Positions 1 to 8,232 of a stretch of DNA of 64,000 nucleotides are shown here, in pieces. The stretch is from Lentzea waywayandensis (lineage in GTDB: Bacteria; Actinomycetota; Actinomycetes; Mycobacteriales; Pseudonocardiaceae), in the NCBI RefSeq assembly GCF_900115955.1, contig NZ_FOYL01000004.1:682001-746000 (forward strand). The letters run 5' to 3'. The translations under genes and the position numbers were made by a program. Each line of letters begins with the position of its first letter. Within the stretch, counting starts at the first letter, position 1. The notes beneath the pieces were generated by a model that was given only the letters and a program-made list of their open reading frames with translations, was not told where the DNA came from and did not search any database.

Positions 1-20
1 TGGCACCTGACCCTCGCCAC

Positions 21-26
21 TAGGCT
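21..26 (+). promoter_or_regulatory. -10 box of the pentapeptide-repeat gene
   Basis: TAGGCT lies 6 nt before the GTG at 33 with no Shine-Dalgarno sequence between, so transcription probably starts at the start codon. Upstream promoter sequence is cut by the window edge. Confidence 0.5.
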
Positions 27-32
27 CGCGCC

Positions 33-932
33 GTGGCGAAGGCTGATCGCGAACTCCGGTCGATCCGGACGCACATCAGCGCGGTGGTGCTGGTCGGCCT
101 GACGGTCTTCGCGGTGGCCGCCACCCTGCTGTGGCTGGCGCTGAGCATGCCGACCGCGGTGAACACCCGAGTCGACATCATCAAGATCGCGCTGTCGGTC
201 GTCGCCGGCGTGGGCGGTGTGGTCGCGCTGGTCGTGGCCTACCGCAAGCAACGCATCAACGAGTCCGCCGAGAAACGCGAACACGCCAAGGTCCTCAACG
301 AACGCTTTGCCACCGCCTGCACCCAGATCGGCCACGACAAGCCCACGGTCCGGCTGGCCGGCCTCTACGCGATGGCGTCGCTGGCCGACGAATGGACCGA
401 GCAACGCCAGACGTGCATCGACGTGCTGTGCGCGTACCTCCGCCTCCCGTACGAGCCGTCGCTGGACTCCGAGTGGGACCACGACGAGGAGACCGAGGTC
501 CGCCTGTCGATCACCAGCGTGCTCACCGCGCACCTCCGCGACGACGCCCCGACGAGCTGGCAGGGCCACGACTTCCACCTCACCAGGGCGGTGCTGCGTG
601 CGGCGGACTTCGCCGGAATCCACGTGACCGGCGGCAACCTGGTGCTCAGCCTGGCGCGCTTCCCCGGCGGCTGGGTGTCGTTCGACGGCATGAAGGTGAG
701 TGGTGGCGAGGTGTGGTTCGGCGGCGCGACCTTCTCCGGCGCACGCGTCACGTTCCACGGCGCGCAGTTCACCGGCGGGCGCGTGAAGTTCGAGGGTGCG
801 GAGTTCAACAGCGGCGAGGTGTCGTTCCGCGGCGCGAAGTTCGCGGGCGGCGAGGTGGACCTGTCGGAAGCGGTCATCACGGTGGCGCCGGTGTTCGACG
901 ACGGCGAGAAGCCGGGGCTGAAGCTGCCGTGA
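33..932 (+). CDS. membrane-anchored pentapeptide-repeat-like protein
   Basis: 299 aa. Two hydrophobic segments lie near the N-terminus (about residues 16-38 and 50-70). A basic, probably cytoplasmic linker follows (about 75-200). The C-terminal third (about 205-285) repeats an 11-12 residue unit of the form FxGGxVxFxGA, which is expected to fold as a right-handed quadrilateral beta-helix of the pentapeptide class. The middle part with TVRLAGLYAM is typical of actinobacterial proteins that join two TM helices to such repeats. The molecular role of these proteins is unknown. The GTG start is supported by the TAGGCT box 6 nt upstream. Confidence 0.75.
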   Translation: MAKADRELRSIRTHISAVVLVGLTVFAVAATLLWLALSMPTAVNTRVDIIKIALSVVAGVGGVVALVVAYRKQRINESAEKREHAKVLNERFATACTQIGHDKPTVRLAGLYAMASLADEWTEQRQTCIDVLCAYLRLPYEPSLDSEWDHDEETEVRLSITSVLTAHLRDDAPTSWQGHDFHLTRAVLRAADFAGIHVTGGNLVLSLARFPGGWVSFDGMKVSGGEVWFGGATFSGARVTFHGAQFTGGRVKFEGAEFNSGEVSFRGAKFAGGEVDLSEAVITVAPVFDDGEKPGLKLP

Positions 933-968
933 CCGGAATTGTCGGTGCCGGCTGCGAAGATCGCCGCC

Positions 969-1370
969 ATGGGCACCTGGGACATCGGACACTTCGACAA
1001 CGACACCGCAGCGGACTTCTCCGGCTCGCTCGACGAGGCACCGGAGGCCGAGCGCGAGAACATCATCCGCACCACGCTGACCCGCACGATCGAGACCGAC
1101 GAGTACCTCGACAGCGATGAGGCGTGCGAGGCCCTGGCCTCGGCCGCGCTGATCGCCGCGCAGTGTCCGGGCGGAACTCCGATCACCACGGCATACGCCC
1201 CCGACAAGCCGCTGCCGGTCTTCTCACCTGACCTGCGACCCCTCGCCGTCCAGGCCTTGGACCGCATCCTGGCAGCGGATTCGGAGCTCCCTGAACTGTG
1301 GGACGACACCGAGCACGGCCCGCAGTGGCGGCAGAGCGTCATCGACCTCAAAGCCGTCCTTCTCACCTGA
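969..1370 (+). CDS. DUF4259 domain protein
   Basis: 133 aa. The N-terminus MGTWDIGHFDNDTAADF matches the conserved opening of the DUF4259 family, small soluble actinobacterial proteins of unknown function. The ATG at 969 is preferred over an in-frame TTG at 939 because the family begins at this methionine. The protein is acidic, mostly helical and has no membrane segment. It lies 36 nt downstream of the pentapeptide-repeat gene and may be co-transcribed with it. It converges with the PIN-domain gene. Confidence 0.75.
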   Translation: MGTWDIGHFDNDTAADFSGSLDEAPEAERENIIRTTLTRTIETDEYLDSDEACEALASAALIAAQCPGGTPITTAYAPDKPLPVFSPDLRPLAVQALDRILAADSELPELWDDTEHGPQWRQSVIDLKAVLLT

Positions 1371-1408
1371 CGGACGGCGGACTTCCGGGACGTTCTGCTG
1401 CTGGTCGC

Positions 1409-1981
1409 TCAACTTCTCCAGGTGCCGAACGACCGGGCACCGCGGAAGGCCTCAGTGAACCCGGTGCAGCGATGTCCTTCGTTGGCCAGGACGTCGAGCA
1501 GTTCGTCCACGGAACGCGGCGCTCGCCGATACCGGGACACCTGTCGCCGCAGTGCTGCGATCACCAGTTCAGGTGCGAGATCAAGCTGGTCGAGCAGGAA
1601 CTCGTCTTGGTGCAGGACCTCGATGCCGAAGCGTTTGACGGCGGCATCAGGAAAGTCCTTCAGGTTCTCGGTGACCAGCAGTTCGGCACCGCCCCACACG
1701 GCTGCCGCGAGAACATGCCGATCCTTGGGGTCGTTGTCCATCGACTCGACCAGGTGCTGGTAGCCGGTCACCTCGGCGTCCGGGAAGTGTTGTTGCATCT
1801 GTTCGAGCCGGTGAGCCACCTGCTGCTCTGACGCGCCGCGCTTGCGGAGGTTCCGGTCAAGTTCGGCCATCACGTCCCTCGACCACAACGGACGGTAGAC
1901 GCCACTTTCGCTGATCGTGAGCAGCGTGTCGCACAGGTACGGCTTGAGGAGGACGCACGTGTCGATGAAGACGGGAAGCAC
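1409..1981 (-). CDS. PIN-domain protein, probable VapC-like toxin
   Basis: 190 aa. PIN-domain nucleases cut RNA with a cluster of acidic residues binding divalent metal. FIDTCVLL (Asp7) supplies the first acid, MAELD the second, DPKDRHVLAAA the third, and LLVTENLKDFP the last conserved segment. The protein is longer than classical VapC (about 130-140 aa) because of a C-terminal extension. It starts with GTG 3 nt after the stop of the HTH gene upstream, the usual antitoxin-toxin order, so the two are probably translationally coupled. Toxicity is inferred from family and arrangement. Confidence 0.8.
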   Translation of the reverse strand: MLPVFIDTCVLLKPYLCDTLLTISESGVYRPLWSRDVMAELDRNLRKRGASEQQVAHRLEQMQQHFPDAEVTGYQHLVESMDNDPKDRHVLAAAVWGGAELLVTENLKDFPDAAVKRFGIEVLHQDEFLLDQLDLAPELVIAALRRQVSRYRRAPRSVDELLDVLANEGHRCTGFTEAFRGARSFGTWRS

Positions 1982-1984
1982 TGA

Positions 1985-2476
1985 TCACCTGGGGTCGTCG
2001 TTCGTCGGCATCCGCTCGAACGGCGTGTCCAACGGGAGGTCGTACAGGCCGCCGTCCTCGCCGTCACGGACCATCTCGTCCAGTCCTGCGGCACGTGCCC
2101 TGCGGGAGCGGTCCTGGTAGGCGAGGAGGTCGGCCAACCGAACCCTGCGATGCCTGTTCGGCTGCTCGTAAGGAATCTCGCCCGCTTCGAGCAGGCGTAC
2201 CAAGGTCGGCCGGGACACTCCCAGCAGGTGCGCGGCTTCGCTCGTGGTGAGCACGGTGTGTTGCGGGGCCACCGTGATCGCCAGACCCTGCGACATCGCG
2301 AACACGACCTCCCGCAGCACCTCGAAGATCTCTGCGGGCAGCTTGAGGTGCGTGCCGTCCGGTGCGACGAGCGCGGCGGTTTCGCTACCTGACCGTGCCA
2401 GTGCGGCCACCCACGGGGTCAAGCTCTCCGGCCGTGCCGGAGGCAGCACTGTTCGTTCGCCTGCACCTGCCGTCAT
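1985..2476 (-). CDS. HTH (excisionase-type) antitoxin partner of the PIN protein
   Basis: 163 aa. Residues about 75-125 form a MerR/excisionase-like winged helix (TTSEAAHLLGVSRPTLVRLL followed by a basic wing with RHRRV), which should bind DNA. The N-terminal half is a small alpha/beta region with no recognised motif. The C-terminal tail (about 130-163) is acidic and proline-rich and may contact the toxin. The ATG at 2476 is 6 nt from the divergently transcribed thioredoxin-NHL gene, so binding here for autoregulation could also affect that gene. Confidence 0.75.
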   Translation of the reverse strand: MTAGAGERTVLPPARPESLTPWVAALARSGSETAALVAPDGTHLKLPAEIFEVLREVVFAMSQGLAITVAPQHTVLTTSEAAHLLGVSRPTLVRLLEAGEIPYEQPNRHRRVRLADLLAYQDRSRRARAAGLDEMVRDGEDGGLYDLPLDTPFERMPTNDDPR

Positions 2477-2482
2477 GCCTCG

Positions 2483-4387
2483 ATGCTAGCTCAAAACGAA
2501 CAAAACGAAAGCGCCCACGATGTGGACGCCGGAACACCCCAACCGTCCACAGTGTTGGATACGGCCGTGACGACTGTGAAGCGCCGTGCCCGTGTCCGTG
2601 CCCCTGAACTGGCAGGACGGGGCTGGCTGAACACCGGCGGCGAGCAGATCAGCCTCAAGGACCTGCGCGGCAAGATCGTGCTGCTCGACTTCTGGACCTT
2701 CTGCTGCATCAACTGCCTGCACGTCCTGGACGAGCTGCGGCCCCTCGAGAAGGAGTTCGAGGACGTCCTCGTCACCATCGGCGTGCACTCGCCGAAGTTC
2801 GTCCACGAGGCCGACCCCGAGGCGCTCAAGGCCGCCGTCGAGCGGTACGAGGTGCACCACCCGGTCCTGGACGACCCGGAGCTCACGACCTGGCAGCACT
2901 ACGCCGTCAAGGCGTGGCCGACGCTCACGCTGGTCGACCCCGAGGGCTACGTGGTGCACGTCGCCGCTGGTGAGGGGCACGTCGAGGCGCTGAAGACCAT
3001 CATCAAAGAGCTGATCGACGAGCACGACGAGAAGGGCACGCTGCATCGCGGCGAAGGTCCGTACAAGGCGCCGGAGCCGGAGAACACCACGCTGCGGTTC
3101 CCCGCGAAGGCCATCGTCACGCCGAGCAAAACCATCCTCGTCAGCGACTCCGCTCACCACAGCATCGTGGAGCTCGAAGCGGACGGCGAGACGGTCATCC
3201 GCCGCATCGGCACCGGTGAACGCGGCCACCAGGACGGCACGACTCCGGCCTTCTCCGAGCCCGCGGGCCTCACGCTCGTCCCCAACACCCACGGCTACGA
3301 CGTCGTCGTCGCGGACACGGTCAACCACCTCCTCCGCGGCCTCGACCTCGAAACCGGCGAGGTCACGACCCTCGCGGGCACCGGGGAGCAGTGGCGTGAC
3401 GGCGAGACTGACGGGCCGGCCGACAAGATCGAGCTGACGAGCCCGTGGGACGTCGCCTGGTGGAACGGTGGCGTCGCCATCGCCATGGCCGGCAACCACA
3501 CGCTGAGCTTCTTCGACCCCGAGACCAACACCGTCGAACGACTGGCCGGCACCACCGTCGAGGGCATCAACGACGGGCCGGCGGCAGGGGCGTTCTTCGC
3601 GCAGACGTCCGGGCTCGCGGCGGACGGCGACCGGCTGTGGATGGTCGACTCCGAGACGAGCGCGTTGCGCTATCTCGAGAACGGCGAGGTGCACACGGTC
3701 ATCGGCAAGGGGTTGTTCGCGTTCGGTCACAAGGACGGCGCCGCGGACGAGGCCCTCCTTCAGCACCCGCTGGGCGTCACGGTCCTCAAGGACCACTCGG
3801 TCGCCATCAGCGACACCTACAACAACGCCATCAGGCGCTTCGACCCCGAGACGAACACCCTCACCACCATCGCCACGGACATCGCCGAGCCGTCCGACGC
3901 GCTGATCGTCGAGGACGAGCTCGTGGTCGTCGCGAGTGCGGCGCATCGGCTCGAACGGTTCGCGGCCGCCGCGACGAAGATCGACGGCGCGGCCCACGAG
4001 GTGAAGCGTCCGTCGACCGACATCGGGCCGGGAACGTTCGAGCTCGCGGTCGTCTTCACCCCGCCGAGCGGGACGAAACTGGACGAAAGGTACGGACCGT
4101 CCACCCGTCTGGAGATCACCAGCTCACCTCCCGAGCTGATCCTGGAGGGCGCGGGTGTCGGTACGGAACTGGTACGGGCGTTGCGGATCAACGATCAGGT
4201 CACGAACGGCGTGTTGCACGTTGTAGCGCAGGCGGCCAGTTGCAGTGACGATCCTGCCGACGAACACCCGGTCTGTCGTCTGACCAGGCAGGACTGGGGG
4301 GTGCCGGTTCGAGTTGTTGCCGATGCACCTACCAGGCTGCCGTTGCTCATGGGCGGCATGGACGAGGAAGGTTCGCAAGCCACGTAG
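2483..4387 (+). CDS. thioredoxin-like domain fused to NHL repeats
   Basis: 634 aa if translated from the ATG at 2483. A GTG at 2567 (residue 29) is an alternative start that would leave more room for the divergent promoter. Residues about 40-190 are a redoxin-type thioredoxin fold with the active-site motif CCINC at 74-78 (CxxC preceded by an extra Cys). Residues about 205-500 form an NHL beta-propeller with repeats such as GVTVLKDHSVAISDTYNNAI. The C-terminus (about 520-634) is a beta-rich domain. No signal peptide is seen, so it is probably cytoplasmic. The family is widespread in actinobacteria and its substrate is not known. Confidence 0.85.
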   Translation: MLAQNEQNESAHDVDAGTPQPSTVLDTAVTTVKRRARVRAPELAGRGWLNTGGEQISLKDLRGKIVLLDFWTFCCINCLHVLDELRPLEKEFEDVLVTIGVHSPKFVHEADPEALKAAVERYEVHHPVLDDPELTTWQHYAVKAWPTLTLVDPEGYVVHVAAGEGHVEALKTIIKELIDEHDEKGTLHRGEGPYKAPEPENTTLRFPAKAIVTPSKTILVSDSAHHSIVELEADGETVIRRIGTGERGHQDGTTPAFSEPAGLTLVPNTHGYDVVVADTVNHLLRGLDLETGEVTTLAGTGEQWRDGETDGPADKIELTSPWDVAWWNGGVAIAMAGNHTLSFFDPETNTVERLAGTTVEGINDGPAAGAFFAQTSGLAADGDRLWMVDSETSALRYLENGEVHTVIGKGLFAFGHKDGAADEALLQHPLGVTVLKDHSVAISDTYNNAIRRFDPETNTLTTIATDIAEPSDALIVEDELVVVASAAHRLERFAAAATKIDGAAHEVKRPSTDIGPGTFELAVVFTPPSGTKLDERYGPSTRLEITSSPPELILEGAGVGTELVRALRINDQVTNGVLHVVAQAASCSDDPADEHPVCRLTRQDWGVPVRVVADAPTRLPLLMGGMDEEGSQAT

Positions 4388-4390
4388 ACT
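4385..4390 (+). promoter_or_regulatory. -10 box of the GroES-like gene
   Basis: TAGACT overlaps the stop codon of the preceding gene and sits 6 nt before the GTG at 4397, suggesting an independent leaderless transcript. Confidence 0.45.
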
Positions 4391-4396
4391 CTGCGG

Positions 4397-4717
4397 GTGC
4401 CTGATGTCAAGCTCGAGATCCAGATGCTGTACGACCGCGTCATGGTCCGCATCTCGCCGGAGGACGGCGAGCGGCGTTCCAGCGGAGGCATCGTGATCCC
4501 CGCTACGGCCCAGATGGCGAAGCGGTTGGCGTGGGGTGATGTGTTCGGAGTCGGTACCAGCGTGCGCCACGTGAAGGTCGGCGACCGGGTGATGTTCAAC
4601 CCGGAAGATCAGCTTGAGGTCGAGGTGCACGGCACCACGTATCTCGTGATGAGGGAACGCGATCTGCACGCGGTTGCGACGGAGCTCACCGAGCACGGTA
4701 CTGGTCTGTATCTATGA
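4397..4717 (+). CDS. GroES-like co-chaperonin family protein
   Basis: 106 aa. The sequence follows the GroES beta-barrel pattern: LYDRVMVRI, then an SSGGIVIPATAQ stretch where the mobile loop begins, then GVGTSVRHVKVGDRVMF and YLVMRERDLHAV. It is divergent from the canonical groES that sits next to groEL, and no groEL is nearby. It is therefore probably an accessory GroES paralogue common in actinobacteria, perhaps with a specialised client or partner. It begins 9 nt after the thioredoxin-NHL gene. Confidence 0.8.
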   Translation: MPDVKLEIQMLYDRVMVRISPEDGERRSSGGIVIPATAQMAKRLAWGDVFGVGTSVRHVKVGDRVMFNPEDQLEVEVHGTTYLVMRERDLHAVATELTEHGTGLYL

Positions 4718-4793
4718 GCCGCCGGTTCGTGATCGACGCCTGATAGCTGCACACATTTGCCACCTCAGGAGAGACAGGGCGACGGGGAGAGCT

Positions 4794-6785
4794 GTGCCGT
4801 ACGACGCTGACAAGACGAGAGCGATGCCTCCGGTGGGTCCCGGCGGCACGTCCTCCGAGCAGACGACCAAGATCAGTCCGGTCCGGGTGGACGCCTCGAC
4901 CGAGGCGTGGCCGTCTGAGGAGCCGGACTCGAGCGAGCCGACCGTCACCGCTGCTGTGCCCGGTGTCGGGTACCCGGCCAGCGAGGACGCCACCGAGTAC
5001 ATGAGGCCGGTGCTGCCACCGGAGCCGCAGCCGGAGGACTCCGGTGTCTACGGGCCGGTGATGATCGAGCCCGGCGAGGAAGAGGCCCAGCCGAAGTTCA
5101 ACCGGAAGCGGGCGGTCATCGTGGCCGCGGCCGTGGTCGGTGCCTTCGGCCTGCTCTACGGCCTCGACATTCTCGTCTCCAGCGGCAACGTGCCGCGCGG
5201 CGTGACGGTGGCGGGCGTCGACGTCGGCGGCCTGAGCCACACCGACGCCGAGAAGAAGCTGCGCGACGAGATCGGTCCGCGCCTCGACAAGCCCGTCGCG
5301 CTCAAGGCCGGTGACGTCACCGCCGAGCTCGACCCGAAGGCCGCGGGCCTGGAGCTCGACTGGAACGGCACGATCGACCGTGCGGGCAGCCAGCCGCTCA
5401 GCCCGATCACGCGCGTCACCTCGTTCTTCACCAGCCGCGAGGTCGGTGTCGCGACGAAGGCGGACGACGCGAAGGTCTCCAGCGCGCTCGAGGCCCTGCG
5501 TCCCAAGCTCGACCACGAGCCGATCGAGGGCACCATCAAGTTCGAGGGCGCCAAGCCGGTCGCCGTCGACCCGCACGACGGCCAGAAGCTCAAGGCCGAG
5601 GACGCGGTCGGCTCGATCGTCGCGAACTGGGCGTCCGGCAGCCCCGTCGAGGTCCCGATGGACTTCACCCCGGTCAAGACGACCAAGGAGGGCGTCGAGA
5701 AGGCGCTCAACGACTTCGTCAAGACGGCGGTGTCCGGTCCTGTCGTGATCAAGGGCGAGGGCAAGGACGCGACGCTCACGCCGGAGCAGATCGGGGCCAC
5801 GCTGGCCTTCGCTCCCGGTGACGGCGGCGCGCTGAACGTCACGCCCAACAAGGACAAGCTCGCCGAGGTGACCACGCCGCAGCTCAAGGACACGGTCAAG
5901 CAGGGCAAGGACGCCGAGATCGTCTTCGAGGGCGGCAAGCCGACGGTCAAGCCGTCGGTGGACGGCCTCGACCTCGACTGGGACAAGAACCTCCAGCCCT
6001 ACTTCGACACGCTGAAGAAGACGGACGCGCGCGAGGTCAAGTTCGAGTACAAGCACACGCCCGCGAAGGTCACCACCGAGCAGGCGAACAAGATGGGCAT
6101 CAAGGAGGTCATCGGCGAGTTCCAGACCGGCAACTTCGCCGCTGCCTCGGGCGTCAACATCCGCGTCGTGGCCGAGAAGGTCAACGGTGCGATCGTGAAG
6201 CCCAAGGAGACGTTCAGCCTCAACAAGTACACCGGCCCCCGCGGCACCGCGCAGGGCTACGTCGACGCGGCCATCATCGAGAACGGCATTCCCGGCGTCG
6301 CGGTCGGTGGCGGCATCTCGCAGTTCGCGACCACGCTCTACAACGCGTACTACTACGCGGGCATGAAGGACGCGGGCCACAAGGAGCACAGCTACTGGAT
6401 CACGCGGTACCCGAAGGGCCGCGAGGCCACCGTGTTCATGGACGGCGCGGGCAACAGCCTGATCGACATCGCGTTCACGAACCCGGACGAGACGGGCGTC
6501 GCCATCCAGACGATCTGGACGCCGTCCTCGATCACGATCAGGCTCTGGGGCACCAAGAACTACGACGTCAGCGGCTCCACCAGCGGCGATTTCAACCCCA
6601 CCCAGCCGCAGGAGAAGAAGGTCAACAAGGCCGGGTGCTCGCCGACCAACGGCTCCCCTGGCTTCTCGGTGACGGACACCCGCACGATCACGGACCGCCG
6701 CAGCGGCCAGTCCCGCAGCGAGTCGCGCACGGTCCGCTACGACCCGCAGTTCAAGATCATCTGTGAGCCGCCGCCCGGCGGCTGA
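4794..6785 (+). CDS. VanW family envelope protein with peptidoglycan-binding-like repeats
   Basis: 663 aa from the GTG at 4794, which follows a GGGGAGA ribosome site. A longer frame upstream lacks one. The order is: acidic disordered cytoplasmic N-terminus (about 1-100), one TM helix (about 105-125), two or more repeats of the PG_binding_4 type (about 135-430), and the VanW domain (about 440-570; VNGAIVKPKETFSLN and GGGISQFATTLYNAYYYAGM). A disordered tail with two cysteines ends the protein. It should face outward from the membrane. VanW was named from vancomycin-resistance clusters but its activity is not established, and no van resistance genes are present here. Confidence 0.85.
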   Translation: MPYDADKTRAMPPVGPGGTSSEQTTKISPVRVDASTEAWPSEEPDSSEPTVTAAVPGVGYPASEDATEYMRPVLPPEPQPEDSGVYGPVMIEPGEEEAQPKFNRKRAVIVAAAVVGAFGLLYGLDILVSSGNVPRGVTVAGVDVGGLSHTDAEKKLRDEIGPRLDKPVALKAGDVTAELDPKAAGLELDWNGTIDRAGSQPLSPITRVTSFFTSREVGVATKADDAKVSSALEALRPKLDHEPIEGTIKFEGAKPVAVDPHDGQKLKAEDAVGSIVANWASGSPVEVPMDFTPVKTTKEGVEKALNDFVKTAVSGPVVIKGEGKDATLTPEQIGATLAFAPGDGGALNVTPNKDKLAEVTTPQLKDTVKQGKDAEIVFEGGKPTVKPSVDGLDLDWDKNLQPYFDTLKKTDAREVKFEYKHTPAKVTTEQANKMGIKEVIGEFQTGNFAAASGVNIRVVAEKVNGAIVKPKETFSLNKYTGPRGTAQGYVDAAIIENGIPGVAVGGGISQFATTLYNAYYYAGMKDAGHKEHSYWITRYPKGREATVFMDGAGNSLIDIAFTNPDETGVAIQTIWTPSSITIRLWGTKNYDVSGSTSGDFNPTQPQEKKVNKAGCSPTNGSPGFSVTDTRTITDRRSGQSRSESRTVRYDPQFKIICEPPPGG

Positions 6786-6801
6786 GCAACATTCAGGTTC
6801 G

Positions 6802-6841
6802 CAGTGGCCACGCGGGGGTATTCACCCCTTCGTGGCCACTG
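6802..6841 (+). terminator. strong hairpin after the VanW gene
   Basis: Arms CAGTGGCCACG (6802-6812) and CGTGGCCACTG (6831-6841) are perfectly complementary over 11 bp. An inner GGGGT/ACCCC stem closes an ATTC loop. It begins 17 nt after the VanW stop. The right arm contains the likely GTG start (6832) of the next gene. No U-tract follows, so it may act on translation as well as on termination. Confidence 0.65.
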
Positions 6842-7623
6842 TTGCGCAGGAAGCGCGAAGACATCCCGTCGTGCAGACGCTCGGACGGGCGGGGATGGTG
6901 TTGTACGGGGTCGTGCACGTCCTGGTGGCGTGGCTCGCGATCCAGGTCGCGTTCGGTGACTCCGAACAGGCCGACTCGAAGGGCGCGGTGAGCGACATCG
7001 CCCAGGGTGGCGTGTGGCTGCTGTGGACGCTCGGCATCGGACTTGTGTTCTTCGCGCTCTGGCAGCTGCTTCTCGCGTTCGTGGGTTACACGTACATCGG
7101 GAAGAAGCGGAAGCGGATCTCCAAGCGCATCGGGTCCGCCGCTCGCGCCATCACGGCGACCGGTATCGCACTGGGTGCGTTCAAGTACGCGACGGGCTCC
7201 GGCGGCGGCGGTGACCAGAACCAGCAGCAGCAAGAACTCACGGCGCAGGTGCTCGCCCTGCCCGCCGGCCAGTTCCTCGTCGGTGCCGTGGCGATCGGCA
7301 TTCTCTCGATCGCCGGCGTGATCATCTACAAGGGCATCAAGAAGTCCTTCGAGAAGGACCTCGACATGGGCCGGGCTCCGAAGTGGATCGAACCGGTCGG
7401 CAGGATCGGCTGGATCGGCAAGGGCACCGCGTACGGCGTGATCGGTGTCCTCGTAGGACTGGCCGCCGTCAACGCGGACCCCCAGCAGTCCGGTGGCATG
7501 GACAAGGCGCTGAAGACGTTGGCAGCACAGCCCTACGGCATGTTCCTGCTGTCGGCCGTGGCGATCGGCATCGCCGCGTTCGGTGTCTACTGCTTCGCCG
7601 CCGCGCGGGCGCTCAAGGAGTGA
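6832..7623 (+). CDS. DUF1206 membrane protein
   Basis: 263 aa from the GTG at 6832, which leaves about 20 residues before the first conserved LGRAGMVLYGVVHVLVAWLA segment, as is usual in the family. Longer frames reach back into the VanW gene. DUF1206 proteins are built of three repeats of about 70-80 residues, each with two TM helices, and the three GR-(A/I)-G-type repeat starts are visible (about 21, 103 and 187). Function is unknown. The gene converges with and overlaps the next by 11 bp. Confidence 0.8.
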   Translation: MATVAQEARRHPVVQTLGRAGMVLYGVVHVLVAWLAIQVAFGDSEQADSKGAVSDIAQGGVWLLWTLGIGLVFFALWQLLLAFVGYTYIGKKRKRISKRIGSAARAITATGIALGAFKYATGSGGGGDQNQQQQELTAQVLALPAGQFLVGAVAIGILSIAGVIIYKGIKKSFEKDLDMGRAPKWIEPVGRIGWIGKGTAYGVIGVLVGLAAVNADPQQSGGMDKALKTLAAQPYGMFLLSAVAIGIAAFGVYCFAAARALKE

Positions 7624-8110
7624 CGCCGGTGGCCGCGAGCCTGTGCCGATGCCGGGCCGCGGCCGCCTGTGCCTCCACCGTCATCGACGCCAGGACCTGC
7701 CCCGGCGCCACGTAGAAGACGTTGGGGCTGCTGGAGTCCGGCCCCCAGCCGGGACTTCCGCGCAGCAGCAGGAGATCGCCGGGATCCGGGTTCATCCCCT
7801 CGAGCCAGGAGTCCTGCTCGACTCCTGTCCGCTGCCACACGATCACGGCCTTGGTGCCGCTCTTCGCTCGTTGGTACACCTGCGCGACGCTCGCCAGTTC
7901 TGCTTCCGGCGACGCGTCGCGCAGCTCGTTCATGTGCCGCTGGTACCCGGACCACAGCGCGTCCTGGCGCACCTGCCGGTTCTTCAGGCGTCGCAGGACG
8001 ACCGTCGCGAGCGCCACGACTCCGGCGACCGCGCACACCATCAGCAGGTACAGGAACACCGGCCAATCTTTGATTCCGAACGAGCGACTGTCAACTGACA
8101 ACGAAATCAA
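7613..8110 (-). CDS. hypothetical membrane-anchored protein
   Basis: 165 aa from a TTG start. A second in-frame TTG three codons later is possible. One TM helix (about residues 16-40, WPVFLYLLMVCAVAGVVALA) is followed by a basic RRLKNRQVRQ stop-transfer stretch and a soluble cytoplasmic domain containing WQRTGVEQDSWLEGMNPDPG. I do not recognise a family. It is the only gene on its strand here, and its 5' end is about 39 nt from the leader of the drug exporter, so promoters for both lie in a very short divergent interval. Confidence 0.55.
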   Translation of the reverse strand: MISLSVDSRSFGIKDWPVFLYLLMVCAVAGVVALATVVLRRLKNRQVRQDALWSGYQRHMNELRDASPEAELASVAQVYQRAKSGTKAVIVWQRTGVEQDSWLEGMNPDPGDLLLLRGSPGWGPDSSSPNVFYVAPGQVLASMTVEAQAAAARHRHRLAATGVTP

Positions 8111-8148
8111 GCTGCATCTGGTGAGGTGATCGCGCTAGCGTGCGGCTC

Positions 8149-8190
8149 ATGTCGAGTCCTGAGGCATCCAGGGTCGGGTCTGCGGTCTAA
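8149..8190 (+). CDS. 13-residue leader peptide upstream of the exporter
   Basis: ATG at 8149 opens a 13-codon frame (MSSPEASRVGSAV) ending with TAA at 8188-8190. TAGCGT at 8136-8141 is 7 nt before the ATG, consistent with a leaderless transcript whose first codon is this one. The frame lies 41 nt before the exporter start, and its stop codon falls inside the first of two stem-loops. This resembles the layout of drug-inducible translational attenuators such as those of cat, erm and cmlA genes. It is an inference from layout only. Confidence 0.5.
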   Translation: MSSPEASRVGSAV

Positions 8191-8232
8191 CCGTCAGCCC
8201 CGAAAAACCCTTCATCCCTCGGAGCTCCTCCG
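8176..8232 (+). promoter_or_regulatory. possible translational attenuator
   Basis: Stem-loop 1 (8176-8200) pairs GGG with CCC, CTG with CAG and CGGT with ACCG around a CTA loop, and includes the leader stop codon. Stem-loop 2 pairs CGGAG (8220-8224) with CTCCG (8228-8232), hiding the GGAG ribosome site and the first base of the GTG start. A ribosome stalled on the leader could rearrange these. Confidence 0.45.

Noticed and set aside
4686..6389. Long minus-strand frames opposite VanW and other genes
   Set aside because: Arg/Val/Asp-rich shadow frames caused by high GC at third positions; no homology-like motifs and no ribosome sites.
4794..6785. Vancomycin resistance from the VanW-like gene
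   Set aside because: VanW-domain proteins are widespread and no vanHAX-like genes are present.
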